Origin: Massilia sp. UMI-21
GTDB lineage: Bacteria; Pseudomonadota; Gammaproteobacteria; Burkholderiales; Burkholderiaceae_D
Direction of reading: 5' to 3'
Assembly: GCA_015277795.1 (NCBI GenBank)
Contig: CP063848.1
Span: 2,480,001-2,544,000 of the forward strand
Length of the DNA: 64,000 nucleotides
Position 1 is the stretch's first letter. Each line of letters begins with the position of its first letter. The position numbers and the translations under genes were made by a program. Shown in pieces: positions 9,336-17,728 of the stretch. The notes beneath the pieces were generated by a model. That model saw nothing but the letters and a program-made list of their open reading frames with translations. It made no database searches and had not been told where the DNA came from.

Positions 9336-11639
9336 ATGCAGACCGCCATCGACAAGATCCGTGAACTGCGTGCCCTGCACGAGGACGGCCTGCTGAGCCG
9401 CGCCGAGTTCGACCTGCGCAAGAACGCGATCCTCGATGCCGCCTACCTGCCTGCGCAACCATCGGCCGCGGGCCTGGCCGATCCTGGTGTCGACGCGGCG
9501 CCTGCCGGACCGGTCCGGCCCGGCACCGAGATCGGCCTGGTGGCGGGCCAGGAGCTCGGTCCGCAGAACCGGCGCTACCGGCTCGAACGCCTGATCGCGC
9601 TCGGCGGCATGGGCCAGGTCTGGCAGGCCACCGATCTGGCCACGCACGCCGAACTGGGCCACAGCGCCCAGGTGGCGCTGAAGATCCTGCCGCCGCAGCT
9701 GACCCAGTCGGCGGTCCAGGCCAAGCTCCTGATCCAGGAAGCCACCCGGGCCCGCCGCCTGGCCCACGAGCATATCGTGCGCGTCTACGAATGGGCCCAG
9801 GATCCGGCCACCGCGAGCTACTTCATCATCATGGAATGCCTCGAGGGCGAAGACCTGGACAGCCTGCTGGCGCGCGCGGGCCGCCTGCCTTTGGCGCGGG
9901 TGCTGGCGCTGCTCGAACCGGTGGCCGCCGCGCTCGAGCATGCCTGGGACAGGCACGGCCTGGTCCACCGCGACATCAAGCCGGCCAACGTGTTCCTTAC
10001 CCGGGGCGGCGAGGTGAAGCTGCTCGACTTCGGCATCGCGGCGCGCGCCCGTTCGGCGGGCCGGGGCGTGGGCGGCAGGCCTGCACCCGGCGGGGCGCTC
10101 GATGCGCCGGGCGCATCGGGCACGAGCGGCTACCGCGCCCCCGAAGCCGGCCAGCCGCAGCGCCAGCCGGCGCCCACGCTGGACGTGTACGCGGTGTCGA
10201 TGATGATCTACCAGATGCTCGAGGGCGCGCTGCCGGCCGATCCCGCGCCGGCGCCAACCGCCTTGAACCCGCAGCAATGGGAGGCCTTGCGCGCCGGCTT
10301 CGCGCACGATCCGGCGGCGCGCCCGGCCAGCGTGCGCGCGCTGCTGGCGGGCTTGCGCGATGCGGCGGGCCCGTCGCCGGAAGAGATCGCGGCACAGGAA
10401 GCCGTCGCGCGCCGCGATGCCCTTCGCCGCGAGGGCGAGCAGGCGGCACGCCGCGCAGCCGAGGAACAGGCCAGGGCGGCGGCGCGCGCCCAGGTCGAGC
10501 GCCAGCGGCGCGAGCAGCAGCGCCTCGAGCGCGCGGCCCAGGAGCAGGCGCGGGCGGCGCGCAAGGAGGCGCTGCGCCGGCAGTTGCTGGCCCGGCGCGA
10601 GGAAGAAGCCGCCAAGGCCGCCCTGGCGCAGGAGGAAGCGCAGCGCGAGGCTGCGCGGCGCAAGGCCGCGGCAGCCTACCTGGCCGAACAGAAGCGGGCG
10701 CGCGCCTTGCAGGCGGCGCGCAGCGCGTCCGAGCTGCGGCAGCTGATGCCCGGCCCGGCCGCGCCGGTGGCCGATGGCGATGGCAATGTCGATGTCGATG
10801 GCGATGTCGATGGCGATGTCGATGGCGATGGCGTGCTGCGCGATGCGTTCCTGGATGGCGCCGGCAGCGGTCCGGCGCTGGTCCCGGTCCCGGCCGGGCG
10901 CTTCCAGATGGGCTCCCACGAGCACGAGCGCAAGATCGCGATGGCGGCCGGCGCGCAGCGGAAATGGCTCGAGCGCGAGACGCCGCAGCGCTGGGTCGGC
11001 ATCGAGCGGCCCTTCGCGCTGGGCCGCTATCCGGTAACACGGGGCGAGTGGCGGGCGTTCGTGCAGGCCACCGGCTGGGAGCCGACGGGCGAGCTGAGCT
11101 GGCTCGAGCCGGGCTTTCCGCAGACCGATGCGCACCCGGTGGTGGGCGTCACCTGGCACGACGCGCAGCGCTACGTGCAGTGGCTGTCGGATGCCACCGG
11201 CCAGCGCTACCGCCTGCCGAGCGAGGCCGAATGGGAGTATGCCTGCCGTGCCGGCACCCGCGGCGCCTTCAGTGTCGGCGACAGCATCGGTCCCGGGCAG
11301 GCCAACTACGACGGCCGCTTCAGCTACAACGGCAGCCCGTACGGCGCCTTCCACGGCGGCACCACCCCGTGCGGCATGTTCCCGGCCAATCCCTGGGGCC
11401 TGTACGACATGCACGGCAATGTGTGGGAATGGGTGCAGGACGCGGTCCACGACAATTACGAAGGCGCGCCGCTGGACGGCAGCGCCTGGGAGGCCGGCGG
11501 CGACCAGGCCCGCCGCATCCTGCGCGGCGGTTGCTGGCTGTACAATCCGCGCTACCTCCGTTCGGCGCTGCGCAACGGCTTCTCCAGCGTGCTGTCGAAC
11601 GACATCGTCGGCTTGCGCGTGGTGCGCGAACTTCGCTGA
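9336..11639 (+). CDS. SHOCT-Ser/Thr protein kinase-FGE-sulfatase domain fusion
   Basis: 767 residues. An N-terminal SHOCT motif (residues 4-34) is followed by a Hanks-type kinase domain (80-345). Visible are the glycine loop (A-L-G-G-M-G-Q-V), Lys116, H-R-D at 211-213, D-F-G at 231-233 and an APE-type A-P-E. Then comes a long Arg/Glu/Ala coiled coil (350-470), an Asp-Gly-Val tract (480-499) and a C-terminal formylglycine-generating-enzyme-type (SUMF1) domain from about 515, with motifs P-V-T-R-G-E-W, R-L-P-S-E-A-E-W-E and G-N-V-W-E-W. No membrane segment is present, so this is a cytoplasmic kinase. Known FGE-domain proteins linked to kinases often act as binding modules rather than sulfatase activators. 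Last gene of the operon; likely phosphorylates FHA-read targets. Substrates unknown. Confidence 0.88.
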   Translation: MQTAIDKIRELRALHEDGLLSRAEFDLRKNAILDAAYLPAQPSAAGLADPGVDAAPAGPVRPGTEIGLVAGQELGPQNRRYRLERLIALGGMGQVWQATDLATHAELGHSAQVALKILPPQLTQSAVQAKLLIQEATRARRLAHEHIVRVYEWAQDPATASYFIIMECLEGEDLDSLLARAGRLPLARVLALLEPVAAALEHAWDRHGLVHRDIKPANVFLTRGGEVKLLDFGIAARARSAGRGVGGRPAPGGALDAPGASGTSGYRAPEAGQPQRQPAPTLDVYAVSMMIYQMLEGALPADPAPAPTALNPQQWEALRAGFAHDPAARPASVRALLAGLRDAAGPSPEEIAAQEAVARRDALRREGEQAARRAAEEQARAAARAQVERQRREQQRLERAAQEQARAARKEALRRQLLARREEEAAKAALAQEEAQREAARRKAAAAYLAEQKRARALQAARSASELRQLMPGPAAPVADGDGNVDVDGDVDGDVDGDGVLRDAFLDGAGSGPALVPVPAGRFQMGSHEHERKIAMAAGAQRKWLERETPQRWVGIERPFALGRYPVTRGEWRAFVQATGWEPTGELSWLEPGFPQTDAHPVVGVTWHDAQRYVQWLSDATGQRYRLPSEAEWEYACRAGTRGAFSVGDSIGPGQANYDGRFSYNGSPYGAFHGGTTPCGMFPANPWGLYDMHGNVWEWVQDAVHDNYEGAPLDGSAWEAGGDQARRILRGGCWLYNPRYLRSALRNGFSSVLSNDIVGLRVVRELR
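10773..10832 (+). repeat. GATGGC/GATGTC tandem repeat encoding Asp-Gly-Val tract
   Basis: Ten six-base units, nearly all GATGGC or GATGTC, within the kinase-FGE gene. They encode alternating Asp with Gly, Val or Asn. The tract links coiled coil and FGE domain. It resembles calcium-binding Asp-rich linkers but may be simple sequence expanded by slippage. Confidence 0.85.
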
Positions 11640-11688
11640 GTGAGAATGGTGTACAGTAAGACAATTATCCCGGCACGGAGACCTCGCC

Positions 11689-12603
11689 ATGGCCATCGCC
11701 CACCTGTTCAAATCGCACGACAAGGACCTCGGCGGCGGCTTCACGGTCAGGCGCATCCTGCCGGCGGCCGCGCGCCAGTCGGTCGGCCCGTTCCTGTTCT
11801 TCGACCACATGGGGCCGGTGAAAGCGCAGCCCGGTGCGCGCCACGACGTGCGTCCGCACCCGCACATCGGCCTGGCCACCGTCACTTACCTGTTCGAAGG
11901 CGCGATTCAACACCGCGACAGCCTGGGTACCGAGCAGCGGATCGAGCCCGGCGCGATCAACTGGATGACGGCCGGTAGCGGCATCGTGCATTCCGAGCGC
12001 ACCCCCGAAGACCTGCTGGGGCAGGTGCGCCGTACCCACGGGCTGCAGCTGTGGGCGGCGCTGCCGCGCGAGCACGAGGAGGCGCCGGCCGCCTTCTCGC
12101 ATACGCCGGCGGACCAGATTCCGGAAGTCGCGTTGCAGGGCGCCAGCGTGCGCGTGCTGGTCGGTACGGCGTTCGGGCGCAGCTCGCCGGTGCCGGCCTT
12201 CGGGCCCACCCTGTACCTCGACGTGCAGCTGGCGCCGGGCGGATCGATCGCGCTCGACGGCCTGCCCGAGGAATGCGCGGTGTACGCGCCGATCGGCGCG
12301 ATCGAGGTCGACGGCGAAGCGGTCCCGGCCGACACCATGGCGATGCTGGAACCGGGCGCCCCGGCACGGGTGTCCTCAAGCGCGGGCGCACGCTTCGTGC
12401 TGGTCGGCGGCGCGCCGCTGGACGGACGCCGCTACATCTTCTGGAATTTCGTGTCCTCCAGCCGCGAGCGCATCGAGCAGGCCGCGCGCGACTGGGAAGC
12501 GAACGCCTTCGTGCCGGTGCCGGGCGACGACGAGCGCATTCCGCTGCCGGCCTGGCCGGCCGCCTGGAAGCAGGAGCCGTCGGGCGAGCGCGGGCGCGAC
12601 TGA
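11689..12603 (+). CDS. Pirin family protein
   Basis: 304 residues forming a two-cupin pirin. The metal site is complete: His57 and His59 (R-P-H-P-H-I-G), His101 and Glu103 (I-V-H-S-E-R). The C-terminal cupin has the usual A-L-D-G motif region. Pirins bind iron and are known as redox-linked regulators or quercetin dioxygenases; sequence alone does not decide which. ATG 11689 has a good ribosome site (ACGGAG) seven bases upstream. It lies 49 bases after the kinase-FGE stop on the same strand, with no terminator seen, so read-through is possible. Cytoplasmic. Confidence 0.93.
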   Translation: MAIAHLFKSHDKDLGGGFTVRRILPAAARQSVGPFLFFDHMGPVKAQPGARHDVRPHPHIGLATVTYLFEGAIQHRDSLGTEQRIEPGAINWMTAGSGIVHSERTPEDLLGQVRRTHGLQLWAALPREHEEAPAAFSHTPADQIPEVALQGASVRVLVGTAFGRSSPVPAFGPTLYLDVQLAPGGSIALDGLPEECAVYAPIGAIEVDGEAVPADTMAMLEPGAPARVSSSAGARFVLVGGAPLDGRRYIFWNFVSSSRERIEQAARDWEANAFVPVPGDDERIPLPAWPAAWKQEPSGERGRD

Positions 12604-12624
12604 GCCTGCGCTGTCGGGCGTCGG

Positions 12625-13863
12625 ATGAGGATCTGCATCCAGACCCTGGGAAGCCGCGGCGACGTCCAGCCCTTCCTGGCGCTGGCGCTCGAACTGTCGC
12701 AGCGCGGGCACCGGGTGCAGCTCGCCGGTCCGGCGCAGTTTCACGACCTGGCGACAAGCCGGGGCGTCGGCTTCGCCCCATTGCCGGCGCAGTTCCTGGC
12801 GCTGCTGGACGCGCCCGAGGCGGCCGCCGCGATGCAGGGCGTCCGGGGCATCGGCGCGGCCTGCAAACTCCTGAAGCAGGTGCAGCCGCTCATGCGGCGG
12901 CTGTTCGACGCCGAGTGGCAGGCGGTATCCGCATTCACGCCCGACCTGATCGTCTACCACCCGAAATCGCTCGCCTCGCGTCACATGGCGGAGCGCCTTG
13001 CCATCCCCGCCATGCTGGCCTCTCCCTTGCCGGGTTTTACCCCCACGTCGGCCTTTCCGAGCCCGCTGTTCCCGGTATCGACGCTGGGACCGCTCAACAG
13101 GATGAGCCATTGGTTCTCGATGCATGGCGGGGACCTGCTGTTCGGCAGGCTGCTCGGCCGGTGGCGGCGCGAGGTGCTCGGTCTCGGCGGCGGCAGGGCG
13201 CGCCGGCGACCGCTCGCCACGCTCTACGCGTATAGCCCGAGCGTGCTGCCCAGGCCGGCGGACTGGGACAGTTCGGTGTGCGTAGCCGGCTACTGCTTCC
13301 TCGACGAAGGCCACTGGACCATGCCCGCGGGGCTGGACGCCTTCCTCGGCCGGGGCGCTGCGCCGGTGTATGTGGGTTTTGGCAGCATGCCCGCGATCGA
13401 TGCCGGCGCCCTGGCCCGGCAGGTCATCGAGGCGCTGGCGATGGCGGGCAAACGCGGCGTGCTGGCCACCGGCGGCGGTGCATTGCAGGTCGCGCAGGCG
13501 CCCGAGCATGTCCACGTGATCGCGGCGGCGCCGCACGCGCATCTGTTCAGGCACGTCAGCGCGGCCCTGCACCATGGTGGCGCAGGCACCACGGCGGCCT
13601 CGCTGCGGGCCGGACTGCCGACCATTGTCTGCCCCTTCTTCGGCGACCAGCCGTTCTGGGGCCGGCGGGTCGCGGCGCTCGGCGCCGGTCCCGCGCCGAT
13701 TCCCCGCAGGCGCCTCGGCAGCGCGATCCTGGCGGCAGCGTTCAAGGCCGTCGACGACCCGGGCATGCGGCGACGGGCAGCCGCCATCGGCGAACAGCTG
13801 TCGGGGGAGTGCGGCGCCGCGGAGGCGGCGCGGTTTATCGAGCAGGCGGTGCGTGCGCGATGA
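12625..13863 (+). CDS. Glycosyltransferase, GT1/UGT-like (sterol/macrolide glucosyltransferase type)
   Basis: 412 residues of GT-B fold. The N-terminus G-S-R-G-D-V-Q-P matches the flavonoid/sterol glucosyltransferase group, and the nucleotide-sugar side shows V-G-F-G-S-M-P near residue 250 and H-H-G-G-A-G-T near residue 315, followed by P-F-F-G-D-Q. Probable role: transfer of a sugar from UDP- or dTDP-sugar to a lipid or small molecule in the cytoplasm; the acceptor cannot be read from sequence. It starts 21 bases after the pirin stop with a poor ribosome site, so it is probably coupled to it. Its last 29 bases overlap the end of the convergent regulator gene. Confidence 0.88.
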   Translation: MRICIQTLGSRGDVQPFLALALELSQRGHRVQLAGPAQFHDLATSRGVGFAPLPAQFLALLDAPEAAAAMQGVRGIGAACKLLKQVQPLMRRLFDAEWQAVSAFTPDLIVYHPKSLASRHMAERLAIPAMLASPLPGFTPTSAFPSPLFPVSTLGPLNRMSHWFSMHGGDLLFGRLLGRWRREVLGLGGGRARRRPLATLYAYSPSVLPRPADWDSSVCVAGYCFLDEGHWTMPAGLDAFLGRGAAPVYVGFGSMPAIDAGALARQVIEALAMAGKRGVLATGGGALQVAQAPEHVHVIAAAPHAHLFRHVSAALHHGGAGTTAASLRAGLPTIVCPFFGDQPFWGRRVAALGAGPAPIPRRRLGSAILAAAFKAVDDPGMRRRAAAIGEQLSGECGAAEAARFIEQAVRAR

Positions 13864-14479
13864 TGGGGACGATGCGATACGCACAGCGGCGCGCCCCGGC
13901 CAACCCGTGCTCGACCCGCTCGACCTGCACGTCCGGCCCCAGCACGCGCCGGAACACGTCCAGTTCCGAACGGCAGAAATGTTGGCAGGCGCGCGCGGCG
14001 GTGCAGATCGGGCAGTGGTTCTCGACCAGCAGCACGCTGCCGTCGGGCGCCACCTCGGTCTCGGCCATGTAGCCTTCCGCCTCGCGCAGCAGGGCCAGTG
14101 CGGCGGCGCGCCGGGCCAGCGGTGCGCCAGGGTCGATCGCGGCCCGGTAGGCCGCTTCGCTGGCCGCTTCCCGGGCGTCGATCAGCTGGTCGATGGCGGC
14201 TTCGCCGAACAGCGCGCGTACCTGGCCGATCAGGTCTACCGTGAGCGCGGCGTGGCGGTCGGGAAAGCGCGCGTGTCCCAGTCCGGTGAGCTGCCACAGC
14301 CGCACCGGGCGGCCCACCTTGCCCGGCCTGTCGAGGTAGCCGACCAGTCCCTTGTCCTCGGCGGCTTCGAGCTGGCGCCGCACGCCCATCGAGCTGAGGT
14401 GAAGGATGGCGGCGAGGCCCTGGGCGGTCTGCGGGCCGCGGGTCTTCAGCAGCAGTAAAACCTGTTCGGCCGTGTTCAT
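13835..14479 (-). CDS. HTH transcriptional regulator with C-terminal cysteine cluster (COG2345/SufR-like)
   Basis: 214 residues. A winged helix-turn-helix fills residues 5-65. The C-terminal part has Cys156 and Cys159 (H-C-P-I-C), Cys165, Cys169 and Cys199, the kind of set that holds an iron-sulfur cluster in SufR-like repressors. It is second in an operon after the MFS exporter (ATGA overlap at 14476-14479). The palindrome at 15738-15765 over the operon promoter is the likely binding site, giving autoregulation. Signal probably redox, iron or nitric oxide; this is inferred from the cysteines only. Confidence 0.85.
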   Translation of the reverse strand: MNTAEQVLLLLKTRGPQTAQGLAAILHLSSMGVRRQLEAAEDKGLVGYLDRPGKVGRPVRLWQLTGLGHARFPDRHAALTVDLIGQVRALFGEAAIDQLIDAREAASEAAYRAAIDPGAPLARRAAALALLREAEGYMAETEVAPDGSVLLVENHCPICTAARACQHFCRSELDVFRRVLGPDVQVERVEHGLAGARRCAYRIVPIIAHAPPAR

Positions 14480-15684
14480 GCGAATTCCTGGTGGATCGAG
14501 TCGCCCTGGCGGCTCCAGCGGCGCATCGAGAATGCCGCCCAGGCCGCCAGCAGGCCGCCGGCGACCAGCGCCAGCCGGGTGTCGGCCAGCGCCAGCAGGG
14601 CGCCGCCGAGCGCCATGACGATGTTGGCCAGGCAGAAGGTGGTGGACAGCAGTCCCATCACCGCGCCTTGCCCGTGCGCGGCAAAATGCTCGGCCACCCA
14701 GCCCTGCAGGGTGGCGTTGTAGAAGGCGTGCGGCAGGCCGAACACGATGATGGCCGCCATGCCGATCCCCAGGTTGCCGATCCCGACGGACAGGATCGCC
14801 AGCGCCACCGCGCCGGCCTGGCCGCTCACGCGCAGGCGCGGATCGACCGGGTGGGTGCGGCCCGCGAACAGGGCGGTCACCGTCATCACGCCGCACATCG
14901 CCATGTTGACGAGGGCAATGCCGGCCGCGTCGTAGCCGCCCACTTCCACCAGCCACAGGGGGAAGAATTCGTAGAAGCCGGCGACGCCGCAGGAATAGGC
15001 GAGGTGGATCAGGAACAGGGTCTGCAGCGGCCCGTGGCGCAGCAGGGTGAAGGCGTGGCGTTCGCGGGCCAGCGACCACCAGCTGCGGGCGGCGCGGGGG
15101 AGCGCTTCCGGCGGGAGGGCCAGCAGCGCCAGCACGGCGCCCAGCAGCAGGCCGCCGGCGGCGATACAAAAGGGCAGCGTGATGCTGTAGCCGGCGCTCA
15201 GGCCGGACAGCAGCGGACCGGCCAGCCAGCCCAGGTTGGAGGCGCCGTTGAGCCAGGACAGGGCGTGCTTGCGCAGCGACCCGTCGATGCGCTCGGCCAG
15301 CAGCGCGCGCAGGATGGCGCCGTTTCCTTCCAGGATACCGGTGAAGAAGCGCGCCGCGACCAGCAGCGGATAGGACTGCGCCAGCAGCGCATACGCCGTC
15401 AGCAGGTGCCCGGCAGCGGCGCCGAGCGTGCTCAAGAGCAGCATGCGGCGCCGGCCGAGCGCATCCGAGATCGAACCGAGCACGGCGCTGCCGAGCAGCA
15501 TGCCGGCCGGGTTGACCATCAGCGCGATTCCGAACAGTAGCTTTGGCGGCAGGCCGAGGAAGGCGTTGAGCGCGTTCGGCGTGCCAGAGAACAGCGGCGG
15601 CAGCAGCGGATAGGCCAGCGAGGCGCCGATGGTCGAGAGCAGCGCGAGCAGACATGCACTACCGATCAGCAGACGATGTTGCAT
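14476..15684 (-). CDS. MFS transporter
   Basis: 402 residues with about twelve hydrophobic segments and the MFS loop motif after helix 2 (G-S-I-S-D-A-L-G-R-R-R). No long extra domains. Probably a proton-coupled exporter of a small molecule. The substrate cannot be told. ATG 15684 follows CAGGAG. First gene of an operon with the cysteine-motif regulator, whose putative operator sits on the promoter 60 bases upstream, so it is probably induced when the regulator loses or alters its cluster. Confidence 0.92.
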   Translation of the reverse strand: MQHRLLIGSACLLALLSTIGASLAYPLLPPLFSGTPNALNAFLGLPPKLLFGIALMVNPAGMLLGSAVLGSISDALGRRRMLLLSTLGAAAGHLLTAYALLAQSYPLLVAARFFTGILEGNGAILRALLAERIDGSLRKHALSWLNGASNLGWLAGPLLSGLSAGYSITLPFCIAAGGLLLGAVLALLALPPEALPRAARSWWSLARERHAFTLLRHGPLQTLFLIHLAYSCGVAGFYEFFPLWLVEVGGYDAAGIALVNMAMCGVMTVTALFAGRTHPVDPRLRVSGQAGAVALAILSVGIGNLGIGMAAIIVFGLPHAFYNATLQGWVAEHFAAHGQGAVMGLLSTTFCLANIVMALGGALLALADTRLALVAGGLLAAWAAFSMRRWSRQGDSIHQEFA

Positions 15685-15718
15685 GCGACTCCTGGTGTGG
15701 TCATCGGCGAATACCGGA

Positions 15719-15765
15719 AGTGTAGGGGTGTCGACCGGATAAGTAAACGGAAATATTTACTTATC
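15719..15765 (-). promoter_or_regulatory. MFS-operon promoter with overlapping palindromic operator
   Basis: On the minus strand TTTACT (15747-15742), a 17-base spacer and TACACT (15724-15719) form a sigma-70 promoter. The -35 lies inside a perfect inverted repeat, GATAAGTAAA and TTTACTTATC (15738-15747 and 15756-15765) with eight bases between. A protein bound there would block polymerase. The site is AT-rich in a GC-rich neighbourhood. Best candidate ligand: the regulator encoded at 13835-14479. Confidence 0.75.
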
Positions 15766-15842
15766 TGAACGGCCGGGATGCAGGCTGTCGGCGCCACGCG
15801 GACGCCATGTGAACGGGGAGCAAACAAGGCGCTGAACAAGGC

Positions 15843-15868
15843 GCGGATAACGCAGGAAATTTATCCGC
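15843..15868. repeat. Inverted repeat GCGGATAA / TTATCCGC
   Basis: Eight-base perfect arms (15843-15850 and 15861-15868) with a ten-base spacer. It shares the GATAA core with the operator 80 bases away, so it may be a second, weaker site. It lies between the MFS promoter and the small membrane-protein gene at 15954. No other signal is evident in 15766-15953. Confidence 0.45.
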
Positions 15869-15953
15869 GGCTAAGTAGCGCGGGGTCGCAATCGGCGCGC
15901 GTAGACTGGGCATCCCGAATGGGTTTTAAGTCACGCAAACGAAAGGACGCGCG

Positions 15954-16064
15954 ATGAAAATTCCAGACCACCTGCTGATTCCCGTCATCGTCTTTGGCCT
16001 GCAAGCGGCCTTGCTGGCGGGTACCGCACTGATCTTCCTGGTACTGCGTCCGCCGGGTGGCTGA
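15954..16064 (+). CDS. 36-residue single-span membrane peptide
   Basis: Short ORF with a good ribosome site (AAAGGA, six bases before ATG). After M-K-I-P-D-H comes one hydrophobic stretch of about 24 residues (from L-L-I-P-V-I-V to L-V-L), then R-P-P-G-G and stop. That is the shape of a small inner-membrane peptide. No homologue recognised. It converges on the FHA gene, and the two stops share a palindrome. Real expression is likely but unproven. Confidence 0.55.
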   Translation: MKIPDHLLIPVIVFGLQAALLAGTALIFLVLRPPGG

Positions 16065-16077
16065 AGCCCGGGCTTCA
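16062..16077. repeat. Perfect palindrome holding both convergent stop codons
   Basis: TGAAGCCC followed by GGGCTTCA. The first TGA is the stop of the + strand peptide gene. The last TCA is the stop of the - strand FHA gene. It can fold as a short hairpin in either transcript, but there is no T-run, so it is at most a weak bidirectional end or mRNA cap. Confidence 0.6.
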
Positions 16078-17607
16078 GGCATCCAGCCAGGCGGCAGGCT
16101 GCGCTCGCCGGCGCTCGCCGGCGCGGGGCGTTTGCGCGCGCGTTTCCGGGTACGGATGGGCCGTGAATCGCAGTAGCCGGCCCATGCCGGCCAGCCGGTC
16201 CAGCGGCGCGCCCGGCGCCAGCGGCGTCTCGAGGCCGGTGGCCGGATCCAGATGCCAGAAGCCGCCATCGCGGTGGAACAGCAGCGGCATGCCCGCCGCG
16301 CGCGCCTGGGCCGCCATGTCGGGCCGCGCGGGCGCGGTCTCCGGCGTCAGGATATAGAAGGCTTCCGCCCGCGCGCCGCCATCCACGCGGTGCAGGATCA
16401 CGCCGTGCGCCAGCAGGGCCGTCACTTCCAGTTCGACCACGCCGCGGATGCTGGCGGTGAGCGCAATGCGCATGCCGAGCCGCAGCGTCACCGGGGTGTG
16501 CTTGCCCGGCCATACGCCGTCGAGCAGCACGCCGTAGCGCGATACGTCCTCGATCTCGACGCCATGCCGGCCCTGGCGGACCAGCGCGTGGCGGCCGGAC
16601 AGGCGGCGCGTGAGGCCGCCGTGATCCTGGCCGTGCTCGCCGTAGTGGGCCAGCAGCAGGTCGGCTTCGGGCGCGCTGGATTCGAAGCGGCCCAGCACGC
16701 ACTCGTCGAGCGCGAACAGGCGCAGGTGGCGCTGCGCCGACGCATCCGGGTCGGCATGCACCAGGCAGGCGCTGCTGGCCGGACAGGGGTGGCCGGCGGC
16801 GGCCAGGGGGACGTCGATCTCGATCAGGTCTTCGTCCCAGGCGATGGTCGAGAACCCGAGGTCGAGCTTGCCGCCGGCGTCGATCGGATCGCGCAGGTCG
16901 AGGTGGGCGATCGAGGCGTTGCGCGCCACCACGTCGATGTCGAGGCGCCCGCCGCCCGGCGCCTGCACGCGCGCGATGCCGGCGTCGTCGGCGGTCACCC
17001 GCACGTTCTTGCAGGTGGCCAGGAAGGTCTGGTGGATTTCGCCCAGGCTGGCGTCGGGGCGCGGCACCAGGATCACCGGCGAGCAGGTCCAGGTGCGCGC
17101 CGGTCCCAGGCGCTGCGGATGGCGGCTGTGCAGCTCGATGTCGATGCGGTATTGGCCGTGTTCCAGCCCGCGCGAAGAGAATTCCAGGAACACCGGACGC
17201 CATTCGCCGCGCGAGGTGCGCTGGAAGGCGTAGCGTTCGCCCTCGCGCAGGCGCAGGCCGGAGCGCACCAGCATCCGTACTTCGGCGGCGCAATCCATCG
17301 GCATGCCGCGCAGCTCGAGCTTGATGGCCTGGCGTCCGCCGGCCGCGCGCGGGTCGAAGCCGCTGATGTGCAGTTGGGGACGCTGCAAGGGCGCGCCGCC
17401 GTCACGCGGCGCCGGCGCCATGTCCGGAACAGCGCCATGCTGCGCGCGCAGCGCGCTGATGATCTCGAGGCTGGCCGGCAGACCGCCGGTAGCGGCAGGG
17501 GAGGCCGGGGCAGGCGTCGGCTGCGCATGGCCGTGCGCGCACAGGTCCTCGCCGGGCATGACCCAGACGGTGCAGTGCGGGTGCTCTGGATTGCAGCAGC
17601 GGTTCAT
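16075..17607 (-). CDS. Zinc-finger/FHA domain protein
   Basis: 510 residues from the start chosen. The N-terminus is a short cysteine/histidine cluster (R-C-C-N-P-E-H-P-H-C, later L-C-A-H-G-H) that could hold zinc. Residues about 85-290 are an unrecognised beta-rich region. An FHA domain lies at about 300-400 (V-L-G-R, L-S-G-R-H-A, V-S-R-Y-G-V, L-R-L-G-M-R-I). FHA domains bind phosphothreonine peptides, so this is a reader for the kinases nearby. The frame is open to 17688, but bases 17608-17688 are visibly more AT-rich and neither start has a ribosome site; the ATG at 17607 puts the Cys cluster first. Last gene of the minus operon. Cytoplasmic. Confidence 0.75.
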   Translation of the reverse strand: MNRCCNPEHPHCTVWVMPGEDLCAHGHAQPTPAPASPAATGGLPASLEIISALRAQHGAVPDMAPAPRDGGAPLQRPQLHISGFDPRAAGGRQAIKLELRGMPMDCAAEVRMLVRSGLRLREGERYAFQRTSRGEWRPVFLEFSSRGLEHGQYRIDIELHSRHPQRLGPARTWTCSPVILVPRPDASLGEIHQTFLATCKNVRVTADDAGIARVQAPGGGRLDIDVVARNASIAHLDLRDPIDAGGKLDLGFSTIAWDEDLIEIDVPLAAAGHPCPASSACLVHADPDASAQRHLRLFALDECVLGRFESSAPEADLLLAHYGEHGQDHGGLTRRLSGRHALVRQGRHGVEIEDVSRYGVLLDGVWPGKHTPVTLRLGMRIALTASIRGVVELEVTALLAHGVILHRVDGGARAEAFYILTPETAPARPDMAAQARAAGMPLLFHRDGGFWHLDPATGLETPLAPGAPLDRLAGMGRLLRFTAHPYPETRAQTPRAGERRRAQPAAWLDA

Positions 17608-17728
17608 GGCGCGGTGGCTGATTCGGTGGAATTCGACAACATTGCAAAGCTTACGCGCTTTTTCAGCCCAGCGGCGCGCCGCATTCATTGATTGGCAACA
17701 TTATTTTCTGCTGGGAACTTCTGCTTCC

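Noticed and set aside
7587..11885. Minus-strand open frame of more than 1400 codons
   Set aside because: It is the antisense of the SPFH and kinase-FGE genes, which have clear motifs. Low-complexity Arg/Ser/Ala composition.
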